Shown piece after piece: positions 26,479 through 35,506 of a stretch of DNA of 64,000 bases (position 1 is its first letter; each line of letters begins with the position of its first letter). Both the position numbers and the translations under genes were made by a program. Below the pieces are notes generated by a model. It did no database searches, had not been told where the DNA came from, and was given only the letters and a program-made list of their open reading frames with translations. Source of the stretch: Streptomyces camelliae (GTDB taxonomy: Bacteria > Actinomycetota > Actinomycetes > Streptomycetales > Streptomycetaceae); NCBI RefSeq assembly GCF_027625935.1, contig NZ_CP115300.1:9052001-9116000 (forward strand). The letters are read 5' to 3'.

Positions 26479-26754
26479 TAAGGCCGAACTGCAGGCGATC
26501 CTGGGCGAGGCGTTGGCCTACATGTACTTCCGCGGGGCGGGCACTCGGGCCCGGGGTCTGCTGGTGGAGTTCACGGACATCCAGCAACTGGAACAGGAGT
26601 ACTGACGTCTCAGCCGACCCGAGGCTCCCTGACGTTGGGCACTTCAGGGCGGGCAGGGTCGTTCGACCGCATCGTGGACTGGGCTGTGAAGCGGTGCCGG
26701 CCACCGCGCTCCCGTTCCCGTAGACGGCCGTCCGGGGCGCGGCTGGCGCTCAGG

Positions 26755-27018
26755 AGCTGTTCGCCGTCGTTCAAGACGCTGCCCCTGTCCGGCCTGCGCT
26801 TCCTCGGCACCCCGGGCGTACGTTCCCTGCTCACCGCGGGCGTGTTCGCCGTCGGCGATGCGTTCGCCGATGTCTGCGCTCAGGGCCGGTTCGTGTGCGT
26901 GCTGGGCTTCGGGTGCGTGCTGGGCGAGGCCGGGGTCGGCGAGACCTTCGCCGTCCGCACTGCTGCCCGCCGTCCGGGTGAGCTGGTGCTGCTCGATTAC
27001 CGCGCCCACCCGGTGTGA
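26755..27018 (+). pseudogene. ATPase-like fragment with damaged P-loop
   Basis: The frame reads LRFLGTPGVRSLLTAGVFAV, then GRFVCVLGFGCVLGEAGVGE-TFAVRTAARRPGELVLLDYR and stops. GEAGVGET aligns with a Walker A GxxGxGKT in which Lys is replaced by Glu. It resembles the start of a TniB/AAA-type transposition ATPase, but only this segment remains. Low confidence in the family. Confidence 0.4.
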
Positions 27019-27225
27019 CGGTGTGTTGGGTCTGTGGTGGTTGAGTTGTTGTGGTCTGGTGTTTTGTTTTTCTGGTTGGGATTTGGGGGTGGGGGAGGGG
27101 GGTGTCTTGCTGTTCTTGGGGTGTGGTGGTGGGGGTGTTCGGTTTGGTTGTGCGGGGTGTTGGTCTGGGGTTTTGTTGGTGTGTGGGATTGGTTTTGGGT
27201 TTGTTGTGGGTGTGGTGGCACGGGG
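27019..27225. repeat. GT-rich, C-poor strand-asymmetric tract
   Basis: About 200 bp of the plus strand is nearly all G and T with few C and fewer A, including runs such as GGGGGTGGGGGAGGGGGG. It has no coding logic and ends near the 3' end of the ISKra4 remnant. G-quadruplex or R-loop formation is plausible. The mean composition is unlike anything else in the window. Confidence 0.7.
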
Positions 27226-27259
27226 CGCGTTGCTTCTTGAGTGACCTTCAATGTCGTGA

Positions 27260-28640
27260 TCAGGCAGCGACGGCGAAATCGTGCTGGTAGCGGGTGGTGT
27301 GCTGCCGGTCATGCGAACGCTGGCCGTGATAGGCCCAGTAGGCATCGAAGTCGCCGTTGTCGATGATGGCGCGGAGGAGCAAGGGCCTCGGCGCCCGTCA
27401 GGCTCCATCGCGCGCCGGTGATATCGAGCCGGTCTTTGATCAGATAGCGGCAGCAGCCCTCGATGGCGCCGGTGGCGATCGGCCGGCCCAACGCGAGGGC
27501 GAGGTCGTAGCCGAGGTAGGGCTGCTTGGCGCTCAGGTAGGCGATGGCCCGTCGCAGGCCCGGCAGTTGCGTGTTTCCACTCTCATCATCGATGCCTCGG
27601 GTCCGGGCGTGGGCGCGCAGGTTGGCGACGACGCGGCTGCTGTGGCCGTCCAGGATGGTGCGGGCCATCTCGGCGACGTGGGTCTGGCGGGAAGGCTGGG
27701 TGGGGTGCAAGTCCTCAGCCGCCTTCCACAGGTATTCGAGGACATGAACGAAGTCGATGACGATGTCGACGTGCACGCCCCGCCGGCCGGCTTCGTGCTG
27801 GATGCGTTCGAGCTGGTGGTTGTTGCCGTCGACCAGCACGATCCAGCGGCGGCGCTGGTCGGGATCCCGTTGCTGGGCCTGGTCGAACATTGCGGCGATC
27901 ATCTCGGCGTTGGTGTGCTCCAGCGAGGGACCTCCCGCCGCCTTGCGCGCGGGGCCTGACGTCGGCGTGTGGCCCGCTCGGCGGCGGTGCGCGGCAGGAT
28001 ATCGGCCGCAGTGCGTGCCACCGGCGCGGCGTCGTAGACGGCGGTGACGGTCGCCATCCGCCGCCGCCCCGAGCGTTCCCTGTCCGCCAGCTGAGCCGAG
28101 GGCGGCAGGGGGCCGGTGGACACCTGGGCTTCGGCCGTGGCGCGGGTAGCCTCCTGCAACCTCGCCGGGATCATGTTCACGCCGGTGGCGTCGCAGCTGA
28201 GCACCAGCAGCTCACCGGCGCCGACACAGGGCCCGGCCGCCTCGCGCGCGGCAGCGTAGAACGCGTCGATGTCGGCGGCGGCCCGCACGCAGATCTCCAT
28301 CAACTGCCGGGTGCCGATCCGCTGTCCGGTGGCGCGCTCCAGGCCCTGGGCGGCGGCGCGCAAGGACCCGGCGGCCACCTCGTGCGCCACCGCGCGCGCT
28401 GCAGCGGCCGGGAGTACAAGTGGGCGGGCAGCGACAATTCGGCGTCCGCGACATGCAGGTTCGCCGCTTTCGGCGCCCGGTAGGCGATCCGGGTCACCTC
28501 GACGCGACCCACCGTGGTGGCCAGCAGGCGCCGGTGCCCGCGCTCGGCGCGGGTGCGCATCGTCCCGTCCGCGCCGGTCACCTCCCGGCGATGCTCCTCC
28601 GCCGCAGTGCGCGCGTCGAGCTGGTCCTGCGGTCCTCGAT
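27260..28640 (-). pseudogene. ISKra4-family transposase, frameshifted
   Basis: Reading the minus strand from about 28640: LDARTAAEEHRREVTGADGT and RLLATTVGRVEVTRIAYRAP, then in another frame RAVAHEVAAGSLRAAAQGLE, LVLSCDATGVNMIPARLQEA and RRMATVTAVYDAAPVARTAA. After a further shift MIAAMFDQAQQRDPDQRRRW, IVLVDGNNHQLERIQHEAGR, DFVHVLEYLWKAAEDLHPTQ and GAIEGCCRYLIKDRLDITGA follow. A last shift gives LLRAIIDNGDFDAYWAYHGQ...FAVAA, stop TGA at 27260. These are ISKra4 signatures. At least three frame breaks make it inactive. Confidence 0.85.
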
Positions 28641-29009
28641 CTTGTCGAGGCCAGAGGTTGGCAGTGCCGGTACTCCGAAGGCGAGACGGTGCTGCCGGTG
28701 CCTCGGGCGGAGACCGTGCTATCCCGCCCGGCGGACGCTGAGTGCCCAAACCTGCAGGTCTGGCCGAGTGTCGATGTTCTGGCGATCTTCCGTTTCCGTG
28801 ACGACGATGAAATCGACTTCGACGTTGACCTGCGGGAGTTGCAGGGCCAGGAGCGACTCGATGTGTTCTGCGACTTCTTGCGGGAGATCGGCCGACGCTT
28901 GGGCAAGCCGGTGCTGATGGAGCCGGAGTGCGATTATGGCCATCCGGTGCTCGGCTTCGATATCGAGGCCGATCGAGTCGTCCTCTTGACTGAGCCGCTG
29001 GTCAGGTGA
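28632..29009 (+). pseudogene. C-terminal fragment of an unidentified protein
   Basis: The plus frame 28632-29009 reads AVLDLVEARGWQCRYSEGET, then SVDVLAIFRFRDDDEIDFDVD, FLREIGRRLGKPVLMEPECD and GFDIEADRVVLLTEPLVR. It is an ordered alpha/beta sequence with normal codon bias, but the N-terminus is missing where the ISKra4 remnant begins. It is probably a small cytoplasmic protein truncated by that insertion. No family is recognised. Confidence 0.55.
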
Positions 29010-29031
29010 TTGCGGCCGACGGCAGCGAGGA

Positions 29032-29442
29032 TCAGTTGGTGGCGCCCGCCGAGCGGAGCGAGCGGCCGAGATCGCCGACAAGTAGACGAGGGTGGCGCCG
29101 CCACCACCACATGTCGATGGGGTCGAATCCGCTGATCCGGTGGAACTGTGACAAGGAGATGCCGTCGTCGAACACGGTGGCAGCCCGGAAACGGTCGTCG
29201 AGGGCTTTGATCTGCGGGGTCCACAGGACGATCACGCGCTCAGTGAGGATCGGCCACGCCTCGTGCAGCCAGTTCCGGCTGTAGAGGTCGTTGGTGTATT
29301 CGTCCACCAGGTCGCTGTAACCGTCCTCGACTTTGCCCACGAGCCAGGCCCACTTGCCGACCATCTCTTGGACGGTGAATGCCTTGCGCCAGCCGCGTTG
29401 ATGCAGGACTTCGCCTGCGGCCTGCTCGTTGTGGGGCTCCAT
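29032..29442 (-). CDS. Hypothetical protein, Trp-rich
   Basis: Up to 136 residues (MEPHNEQAAGEVLHQRGWRK), mainly helical, with AFTVQEMVGKWAWLVGKVED, WLHEAWPILTERVIVLWTPQ and a PIDMWWWRRHPRLLVGDLGR tail. No signal peptide or recognised domain. It may begin at an internal GTG (VLHQRGWRK). It lies among fragments but looks uninterrupted. Confidence 0.55.
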   Translation of the reverse strand: MEPHNEQAAGEVLHQRGWRKAFTVQEMVGKWAWLVGKVEDGYSDLVDEYTNDLYSRNWLHEAWPILTERVIVLWTPQIKALDDRFRAATVFDDGISLSQFHRISGFDPIDMWWWRRHPRLLVGDLGRSLRSAGATN

Positions 29443-29528
29443 ATGCCGGAGCCTGGCATACGGAACGGCCCGGTGACCACGGGTTTCCCCTGGTCACCGG
29501 GCCGGACTGGGCGGTATGCCCGGGGTTG

Positions 29529-29809
29529 TCAGGTGCCCGCGATCTGGGCTTCGAGGTCGGCGACGCGACGGTCGTGGAAGCGGAGGTTGGAGCGGGCGGC
29601 CTTGAGCCGCTCGTCGAGGGTGTGGTTGTCGGCGGTGAGCTGGCGGACCCACTGCTTGAGGGTGGTGTTCTCGGTGGTGATCCGCTGGATGGTCTCCTCG
29701 GTCCATTCGGCCTGCAAGTCTCTGATCTGGCCGAGGAGTTCGCCGATGCGGGTGCGCTGGGCGAGGATCTCGCCGTGGGCGGCCTTGAGGGTGTCCTCGG
29801 CGTTCAGGG
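29529..29809 (-). pseudogene. DUF6262 / TnpC-like protein fragment
   Basis: The minus frame gives TLKAAHGEILAQRTRIGELLGQIRDL, then EETIQRITTENTTLKQWVRQ, NHTLDERLKAARSNLRFHDR and VADLEAQIAGT. This is a long coiled coil of the kind seen at the C-terminus of DUF6262 proteins, encoded next to Tn554-like recombinases. The N-terminal half is missing where the kinase gene begins at 29811, so it is a remnant. Confidence 0.6.
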
Positions 29810-29810
29810 C

Positions 29811-31193
29811 TCAGCGCGGCAGGGCCACCACGGCGTGCGTTCCGCCGCTGCCGGTCTCGGTGAGGGTGATCGTGCCGCCGTGCGCCGTGGCGATCTCCCG
29901 GGCGATGGGCAGCCCGAGCCCGGTGGAGCGGGTGCCGTGTCCCCGGTCGGTGTCGAGGCGGACGAAGCGGTCGAAGACCCGCTCGCGTTCCTCGGCCGGG
30001 ATTCCCGGTCCGTCATCGCCGATCTCGATCCGGATGCTGTCCGGTTCGACCACGGCTGTGACGGACACTCTCATCCGCGCGTATCGGGCGGCGTTGTCGA
30101 TGAGGTTGCGGAACAGCCGAGACAGGTCCTCCGGGTTGCCGGTCACCGTGGTGTGCGCCGGGACCGCGAGCTCGATCTGAAGGTGCGGCGCCGTGGTTGT
30201 CGCCCGGATCTCGGCGAGCAACGCGGACAGGTCGACGGTTTGCCGGCGCGCGGCCAGCTTTCCGGCGTCGGCCCTGGCCAGGGCGAGGAGTTGGGAGATC
30301 AGCGCTTCGAGGCGTTCGGTCTGCCGGGCGGCCCGTGAGGCGATGTCGGGCCAGGGTGCGCGGTCGGGGTGTGCGAGTCCGACCTCAAGGCCGGTGCGGA
30401 TGGCCGTCAGGGGGCTGCGGAGTTCGTGGCTGGCGTCGGCGACGAAGCGGCGTTGCCGTGCGGCGGAGTCGTCCAGCCGGGCGAGCATGTCGTTCATGGT
30501 GCGGGCCAGGTGGCCGATCTCGTCGTCGGTGCCGGGCTCGGGGACGCGCTGGGACAACTCGGCGGCGGTGATGGCGGTGGCGGTGCGCCGGATCTGCTCC
30601 ACCGGCCGCAGCGCGCGGCCGACCACCCACCACACGGTGCCGCACGCCACCAGGAGCGTGCCCGGCACGCCGATGACGAGCAGCCGGGCGAAGGTCTCGT
30701 CGACCTGGTCGCGTTGGTTGGTGGCAGTCAGGGTGATGACGGTGACCGGTCGGCCGCCGACCTTGGTGTGCTCGCCGAGGACGGAGAGCTCGCCGGGAAG
30801 GACGCCGTCGGCGGCCTTCTGCCGAACCGGGGTCGTGGCATCCGCCGCAAGCGCGAACACAGCCGGCCTGCCGGCCAGATTGCGTGTCGAGGCGATGACG
30901 GTCCCGTCCGGCGCGAGGACCTGGGACTGGGCCTGCGCGTCGAGCACCGACGGCGGCAGTGGCTGCGGGAACGCCCCGCCGGTAGCCGACTGCTCGATCT
31001 GGACTGCGTAGGTGCGCAGTTGCCCGGCGATGGTGCGCTTGGCCTGGCCGACCTGCAGCAGGTACATCACGAGGAGCCCGATTATGACGGCCGCGGTGAG
31101 CGCGAGACCGGCGATGACCGTGACGCGGGTCCGCACGGTGCGAGGGCGCGCGCCGTGTGCCAGACGGCGCCAGGCGCGCGCAAGCCCGGTCAT
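29811..31193 (-). CDS. Two-component sensor histidine kinase
   Basis: The 460-residue membrane kinase has TM1 at VIAGLALTAAVIIGLLVMYL, an extracytoplasmic sensor of about 120 residues, TM2 at LLVIGVPGTLLVACGTVWWV and a HAMP domain. The H-box is FVADASHELRSPLTAIRTGL (phosphorylated His), then the N-box NLIDNAARYARMR, G1 DDGPGIPAEER, F-box FDRFVRLD and G2 STGLGLPIAREIA. Its start overlaps the regulator stop (ATGA, 31190-31193), so the pair is translationally coupled. It probably senses a membrane or envelope signal and controls the MMPL operon. Confidence 0.93.
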   Translation of the reverse strand: MTGLARAWRRLAHGARPRTVRTRVTVIAGLALTAAVIIGLLVMYLLQVGQAKRTIAGQLRTYAVQIEQSATGGAFPQPLPPSVLDAQAQSQVLAPDGTVIASTRNLAGRPAVFALAADATTPVRQKAADGVLPGELSVLGEHTKVGGRPVTVITLTATNQRDQVDETFARLLVIGVPGTLLVACGTVWWVVGRALRPVEQIRRTATAITAAELSQRVPEPGTDDEIGHLARTMNDMLARLDDSAARQRRFVADASHELRSPLTAIRTGLEVGLAHPDRAPWPDIASRAARQTERLEALISQLLALARADAGKLAARRQTVDLSALLAEIRATTTAPHLQIELAVPAHTTVTGNPEDLSRLFRNLIDNAARYARMRVSVTAVVEPDSIRIEIGDDGPGIPAEERERVFDRFVRLDTDRGHGTRSTGLGLPIAREIATAHGGTITLTETGSGGTHAVVALPR

Positions 31194-31867
31194 GGTTTCT
31201 CGCTTCTGATGACGTATCCCTGGCCGCGCACGGTCTCGATGACGGTCGGCCCGCCCGGCCTCTCGATCTTGCGCCGCAGCCGGTGCACGAGGACCTCGAC
31301 GATCGCCGGGTCGCCGGTGGAGTGGGCGTCCCAGCAGTGTTCCAGCAGTTCGGCCTTGGAGATGACGGAGCCCTTGCGTCGCAGCAGGTACTCCAGCACG
31401 GCGGCCTCCCGGCCGGTCACCTCCAGGGGCGCGCCGTCACGGGTGACGGTGCGCCCGGCGGGGTCCAGTGCCAGGCCGGCGGCGATGAGCACCGCCGGCC
31501 TGGCACCGAGGGTGCGTCGGGTCAGGGAGCGCAGGTGTGCGAGGAGGACCGGGTAGGAGAACGGCTTGGAGAGGTAGTCGTCCGCACCGGAGTCCAGCCC
31601 CTCGGCGTGGTCGAGGTCGTCGTCCATGGCGGTGAGCATCAGGATTGGCGTCCAGCGCTCGCGCTCGCGCAGGCGCTTGGCCACCTGGTACCCGTCCAGG
31701 CCGGGCAGCATGACGTCCAGCACGATGACGTCGTAGGCGTTCTCCGTCGCCATCCACAGCCCATCCGTGCCGTTGTCCGTCGCGTCGACGACGTATCCCT
31801 CGGCCTGCAGACCCCAGACCAGGGCCTCGGCGACGTCCGGCTCGTCCTCGACCACCAGCACCCGCAC
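31190..31867 (-). CDS. OmpR-family response regulator
   Basis: The 225-residue protein has a receiver domain (MRVLVVEDEPDVAEALVWGL; phospho-acceptor Asp in DVIVLDVMLPGLDGYQVAKR; Lys in YLSKPFSYPVLLAHL) and a winged-helix output domain (GREAAVLEYLLRRKGSVISKAEL, VEVLVHRLRRKIERPGG, TVRGQGYVI). It starts 3 bp after the MMPL stop and is coupled to the kinase. It probably binds the imperfect palindrome upstream of the transporter gene. Confidence 0.95.
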   Translation of the reverse strand: MRVLVVEDEPDVAEALVWGLQAEGYVVDATDNGTDGLWMATENAYDVIVLDVMLPGLDGYQVAKRLRERERWTPILMLTAMDDDLDHAEGLDSGADDYLSKPFSYPVLLAHLRSLTRRTLGARPAVLIAAGLALDPAGRTVTRDGAPLEVTGREAAVLEYLLRRKGSVISKAELLEHCWDAHSTGDPAIVEVLVHRLRRKIERPGGPTVIETVRGQGYVIRSEKP

Positions 31868-31870
31868 GGC

Positions 31871-34033
31871 CTATGCCTCCCCGATCCGCTGCGGAACCAG
31901 CTCCGGACGGGCCTCGTCGGCTGACCGCGCCACCGGGAGCCGGAGCAGTCGCGCGGCCCGGTCCGGCAGCCACCAGTTCCAGTCGCCGAACAGCGAGACC
32001 AGTGCGGGCAGCAGCAGCATCCGGACCACCATAGCGTCCAGCACCACCCCGAACGCCAGGCCCATGGCGATCTCGCGCACGGTGACGTCGTTCGCCGTGG
32101 CCAGCGAGGCGAGCGCGAAGAACAGGATCAACGCGGCGGACGTCACCAGGCGGCCGGTGCGCGACACACCCTCGATGATGCCCTCCCGCGTGGATCCGGT
32201 GCGGTCGTATCCCTCGCGGACCCTGGCCAGGATGAACACCTCATAGTCCATGGACACGCCGAACAGAAACCCGAAGATCAGCACCGGGGCAAGGGTGTCG
32301 ATCGCGCCGTAGGTGGACGCGCCCCACAGCTCCTTCATGCCGATGCCGTGCTGGAAGACGATCACCAACAGACCGTAGGAGGCCGCCACGGACAGCATGT
32401 TGAGCAGCACGGCCTTGGCAGGTAGCAGGACCGACCGCATCCCGCGGGTCAGCAGCAGGAAGGTGACCACTGCGACCAGAGCGAACAGCAGCGGGAACGA
32501 GCCGTAGGTGGCGCTGGTCTCGTCGATCTTCTGTGCGCCCTCGCCACCGGCCAGCACACCGGGTGGGACGCTGCGGCGGATGTCGGCCAGTGAGGTGCCG
32601 CCGTCGGCGCTGCCGACCTCGTGGTACGGGATCGCGATGACCATCGCGCTGCCCCCGGTGTGCCAGGCCGGTCCTGCCGGGGCTGCGGCGCCGCGCAGGC
32701 TGGAAACGGTGTCCAGGGCGTTCACGGTGTTCCCCGCGTCGACGGCCTTCGGGACGTACACAGGCACCGCGGTCAACGTCCCGGACGGGAATCCGTCGGT
32801 TTCCAGGGTGTGCAGGCCGTCGGTGTAGGCGCCGGCGGTGGCCAGTGCGTGGCTGCTCGGCGTGCTGATATCGATGGTCGCGGCGGTGGCGGTCAGCGCG
32901 GCCAGGATGCCCAGGCCCGCGACCGCCGAAGCCACGCGGTGCTTGATCACGAACTTCGACCAGCCGGTCCAGAACCGGCTGTCCGCCTGCCGTCGCGATG
33001 CCCGCCGCGGCCAGTCCATCCGCGGACCGATCTTGGACAGCACCGCGGGGAGCAGCGTCAGCGCGACCAGGGTCGCGGTGGAGGGGATGAACAGCCCGGA
33101 CACACCGATGCCGCGGACCATCGAGTTGGGGATGACGGTCAGCGCGAACAGGCCGAGCGAGGCCACCATGCCGCTGAACCAGACGCTGTGCCCGGCCCGC
33201 TGCACGGCCGCGCGCACCGCTTCGTCGTTGCTCTTGCCGGCCGCGCGCTCCTCGCGCCAGCGGGTGACCACCAGCAGCGAGTAGTCGATCGACAGGCCCA
33301 GGCCCAGCAGCGCCACGATGTACTGCACGGCCGGGTGGATCGGCGAGGACGACGGCATCAGGAACGTCAGCCCGTAGACGAGCAGTTGCATCGTCAGCAC
33401 CGAGATCAGGGCCATGACCAGCGGCAACAGCGCCAACAGCGACCCGAACACCCAGGCCAGGACCACCAGCGCGCCGATCGCTCCGATGATCAGCTCACCG
33501 GTGACGCTGGAGTTGCCGCCGCCGGTGGTGTTGCCGGCCTCCAGGGCCCGCAGACTGGTGCCGTGCACGGTCAGACCGGGCGCTGCGGCTGTGACAGCCC
33601 TGGTGAGGGCGTCGATCTGATCGGTGGCCATGTCGTCACCGGGCTTCGGCGGATAGGCCAGGACGATCGTGCTCGTGCCACCGTTCCCGACCAGCGTCCG
33701 GCTGCCGGTCGAGGCGTAGGAGACCAGGCGCAGGCTCGGCGCCGCCGTGGCGATGCCCCTGTCCACCGCCCGCAGTTTCGCCTGCGCCTGCGGCGAATTG
33801 ACGGTCTGTCCGGTCGGGAGGTCCAGGACCACGACAGCGGGGTCCTGGGTCGCGCCTCCGTAGCTCCGGGCGATCTGCACGTTGGCGGTGTAGCCGGGGC
33901 CGGTGACATGGGTGCCCGGTTGCAGCCGGCCCGAGAGCGACGGCGCCACCAGCATGCCCACCACCGTGATCACCAGCCAGCTGAGACCCACCACCAGCCG
34001 ATGGCGGATCACCCATCCGCTCAGCTTCTCCAC
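31871..34033 (-). CDS. MMPL-family (RND-type) membrane transporter
   Basis: The 720-residue protein has the two-fold MMPL architecture: TM1 (VVGLSWLVITVVGMLVAPSL), a large external loop, five clustered TMs with GLGLSIDYSLLVVTRWREER, a second loop, then another five TMs with GFLFGVSMDYEVFILARVRE. The paired Asp-Tyr motifs are the proton-relay residues. Actinobacterial MMPL proteins export lipids or antibiotics. GTG at 34033 follows GGGAGGG. It is first in an operon with a response regulator and kinase, which suggests signal-dependent efflux. Confidence 0.92.
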   Translation of the reverse strand: MEKLSGWVIRHRLVVGLSWLVITVVGMLVAPSLSGRLQPGTHVTGPGYTANVQIARSYGGATQDPAVVVLDLPTGQTVNSPQAQAKLRAVDRGIATAAPSLRLVSYASTGSRTLVGNGGTSTIVLAYPPKPGDDMATDQIDALTRAVTAAAPGLTVHGTSLRALEAGNTTGGGNSSVTGELIIGAIGALVVLAWVFGSLLALLPLVMALISVLTMQLLVYGLTFLMPSSSPIHPAVQYIVALLGLGLSIDYSLLVVTRWREERAAGKSNDEAVRAAVQRAGHSVWFSGMVASLGLFALTVIPNSMVRGIGVSGLFIPSTATLVALTLLPAVLSKIGPRMDWPRRASRRQADSRFWTGWSKFVIKHRVASAVAGLGILAALTATAATIDISTPSSHALATAGAYTDGLHTLETDGFPSGTLTAVPVYVPKAVDAGNTVNALDTVSSLRGAAAPAGPAWHTGGSAMVIAIPYHEVGSADGGTSLADIRRSVPPGVLAGGEGAQKIDETSATYGSFPLLFALVAVVTFLLLTRGMRSVLLPAKAVLLNMLSVAASYGLLVIVFQHGIGMKELWGASTYGAIDTLAPVLIFGFLFGVSMDYEVFILARVREGYDRTGSTREGIIEGVSRTGRLVTSAALILFFALASLATANDVTVREIAMGLAFGVVLDAMVVRMLLLPALVSLFGDWNWWLPDRAARLLRLPVARSADEARPELVPQRIGEA

Positions 34034-34089
34034 GATTCCCTCCCAGTGACCGGCAGCGGCGGCAGCCGCTGCTCACCTCACTGACGGAA

Positions 34090-34110
34090 GGTAGGGAGAG
34101 CTTCCTTACC
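34090..34110. promoter_or_regulatory. Imperfect palindrome upstream of the MMPL operon
   Basis: GGTAGGGAG...CTTCCTTACC is a 21-bp imperfect inverted repeat about 57-77 bp before the transporter start. It is a candidate operator of the encoded response regulator or part of the promoter. Confidence 0.45.
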
Positions 34111-34224
34111 GGACGCTTTCAGCGCCCGGCACGGACCGGCACACGCTCGTGCGGTGCCGCGTCAGGAACGTCCGGTTCCCGGCCCGACGGCGCGCGCCTC
34201 ACGGTCACGCCGACATGTCCTGCT

Positions 34225-34330
34225 CGCCGCCTTCGGCGCCTTTGTGCACGACGCCGTCGCGCACGGCATCCCCGACGACCACCGCCTGCGCGACGGCGAC
34301 CTGGTCAGCATCGACTGCGGAGCAGCCGCG
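34225..34330 (+). pseudogene. map: Methionine aminopeptidase internal fragment
   Basis: The plus frame reads [31 protein letters not shown], matching the type I methionine aminopeptidase segment VNE.V.HGIP....[11 protein letters not shown], whose Asp is a metal ligand. Nothing before or after it fits the enzyme, so only about 35 residues survive. Confidence 0.65.
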
Positions 34331-34401
34331 GTGCGTCATGAGATATGCGCCGAGGGAGCGGATGGATGTGCCGCGGTTGCGGGAGCTGATCGACGACGAG
34401 C

Positions 34402-34956
34402 TCAGCCGGACGGGGTGAGCGAGGACCGCACGCCGAACCACTGCTCGGCGCCGTATTCCTCGAACCGCTCCACCTCGGTGAACCCCAGCTTCGCCGCGAG
34501 GCGCATCGCGCGGTCGTTGGCGGTCTGGGTGCAGAGCACCACCGGTTCGCTGGGGAGTACGGCGGCGAACCAGTCGAGTGCCGCTGCGCACGCTTCGGCG
34601 GCGTACCCGCGTCCCCACGCCTGTGGCAGGAACATGTAGCCGAGCTCGGCCTCTCCGGCATCGGGACGGACGTGCCCCGGACGCTCTGCGTTGCGCCGAT
34701 CGAGCGTGATCATGCTGATCATCGCTCCGTCGAGGTCGATCACGAAAAGGCCAGGGCGCCGCCCGGGCACCTCAGGCACTGCGCGCTGAAGCTCATCACG
34801 CGGTCGCGGGCCACCGATGTAGCTGCCCACCTCTGGCGAGGCGAACAGCTCGATGAACGCCGTACGGTCCCGGGCCTCGGACTCGCGGAGCACGAGTCGT
34901 TCGGTCCTGATCGGGGCAGGCGGCCAGGTGACGGTCCAGCCTCCAAGCTCGGTCAT
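34402..34956 (-). CDS. GNAT-family N-acetyltransferase (RimJ/RimL type)
   Basis: The 184-residue protein starts [80 protein letters not shown] (acetyl-CoA loop Q-x-W-G-R-G-Y-A) and [20 protein letters not shown] are the Acetyltransf_3 motifs. ATG at 34956 is preferred over the upstream in-frame start at 34977, which lacks a family match. The substrate is unknown; the family acetylates N-termini or antibiotics. Confidence 0.85.
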   Translation of the reverse strand: MTELGGWTVTWPPAPIRTERLVLRESEARDRTAFIELFASPEVGSYIGGPRPRDELQRAVPEVPGRRPGLFVIDLDGAMISMITLDRRNAERPGHVRPDAGEAELGYMFLPQAWGRGYAAEACAAALDWFAAVLPSEPVVLCTQTANDRAMRLAAKLGFTEVERFEEYGAEQWFGVRSSLTPSG

Positions 34957-35032
34957 GGCGGGCAACCTATCGCACACCCGCCGGGCGATACGCGCTCATA
35001 CAACTCACGGACAAAACCCATGGAGCAGTGTC

Positions 35033-35506
35033 TCAGGGCCAGGTGACCTCGCCATTTCGAACTGCCAAGGGCTCGAAGCAGTCCGAGTCACAGAATCTGG
35101 TCCAGCCCAGGCGGATCTCGCCGGTGGACGTGCGGTGCCGGTCATCTGCTTTCGAGGCCAGCCAGGTGAGCAGTTCGCCCGTGCTGTCGAATTCGTCGGG
35201 GTGGATCTCCTGCCGAACGGTCAGGGCCCATGTCCCGTAACAGGTGTCTTGAGGGCTCAGCAGTACCGAGACGAGCGCTCCGTCCACCTTCCATGCCTGG
35301 CCCTGCTGGGCGAGAAGAGGCACGGGCTCGTCCACCACGACAGGTTCGCCGGTCTCTTCCTCGACGACTGTCGGGAATGCGGAGACGATGCGCAGACTCT
35401 CCGGCTCAGGGCCCAGCCCGAGATGCCAGCGTAGCGCTGCAACCTCTTCGTCAGAGAGCCCGTCGCGTAGATTCAGGGCGATGGAGAGTTCGTAGATGTC
35501 AGCCAT
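35033..35506 (-). CDS. Hypothetical protein
   Basis: 157 residues, MADIYELSIALNLRDGLSDE...GTWALTVRQEIHPDEFDSTG...RFCDSDCFEPLAVRNGEVTW. It is a mixed alpha/beta acidic protein without signal or TM. DLSDEEVAALRWHLG and ALTVRQEIHPDEF recur in actinobacterial proteins of unknown function as far as I recall, but no named domain is assigned. It appears intact and stands alone. Confidence 0.6.
   Translation of the reverse strand: MADIYELSIALNLRDGLSDEEVAALRWHLGLGPEPESLRIVSAFPTVVEEETGEPVVVDEPVPLLAQQGQAWKVDGALVSVLLSPQDTCYGTWALTVRQEIHPDEFDSTGELLTWLASKADDRHRTSTGEIRLGWTRFCDSDCFEPLAVRNGEVTWP

Larger units (their letters stand above)
25161..26605 (+). pseudogene. tpg: Telomere terminal protein Tpg, broken by two frameshifts and an IS
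   Basis: GTG at 25161 (after GGGGGAG) gives VADVGDSLDEVH. A shift in the C-run near 25195 leads to HFTRPVPKPAQAPMRYLVRQ and QVAELPGISQRTVEHYVKGQ, the helix-turn-helix typical of Tpg. A second shift near 25445 leads to GIFTSTRARFGFEAAAGTTD and RVRDIDLALPPDDAARLFSA. After GATK an 885-bp IS5 element intervenes; beyond it AELQAILGEALAYMYFRGAG and LVEFTDIQQLEQEY end at 26605. Tpg proteins of about 185 residues are attached to the 5' ends of linear Streptomyces replicons and prime end patching. This copy cannot make a full protein. Confidence 0.9.

Noticed and set aside
27051..27290. Plus-strand open frames in the GT-rich tract
   Set aside because: Products are Gly/Val/Trp/Cys-only strings caused by base composition.
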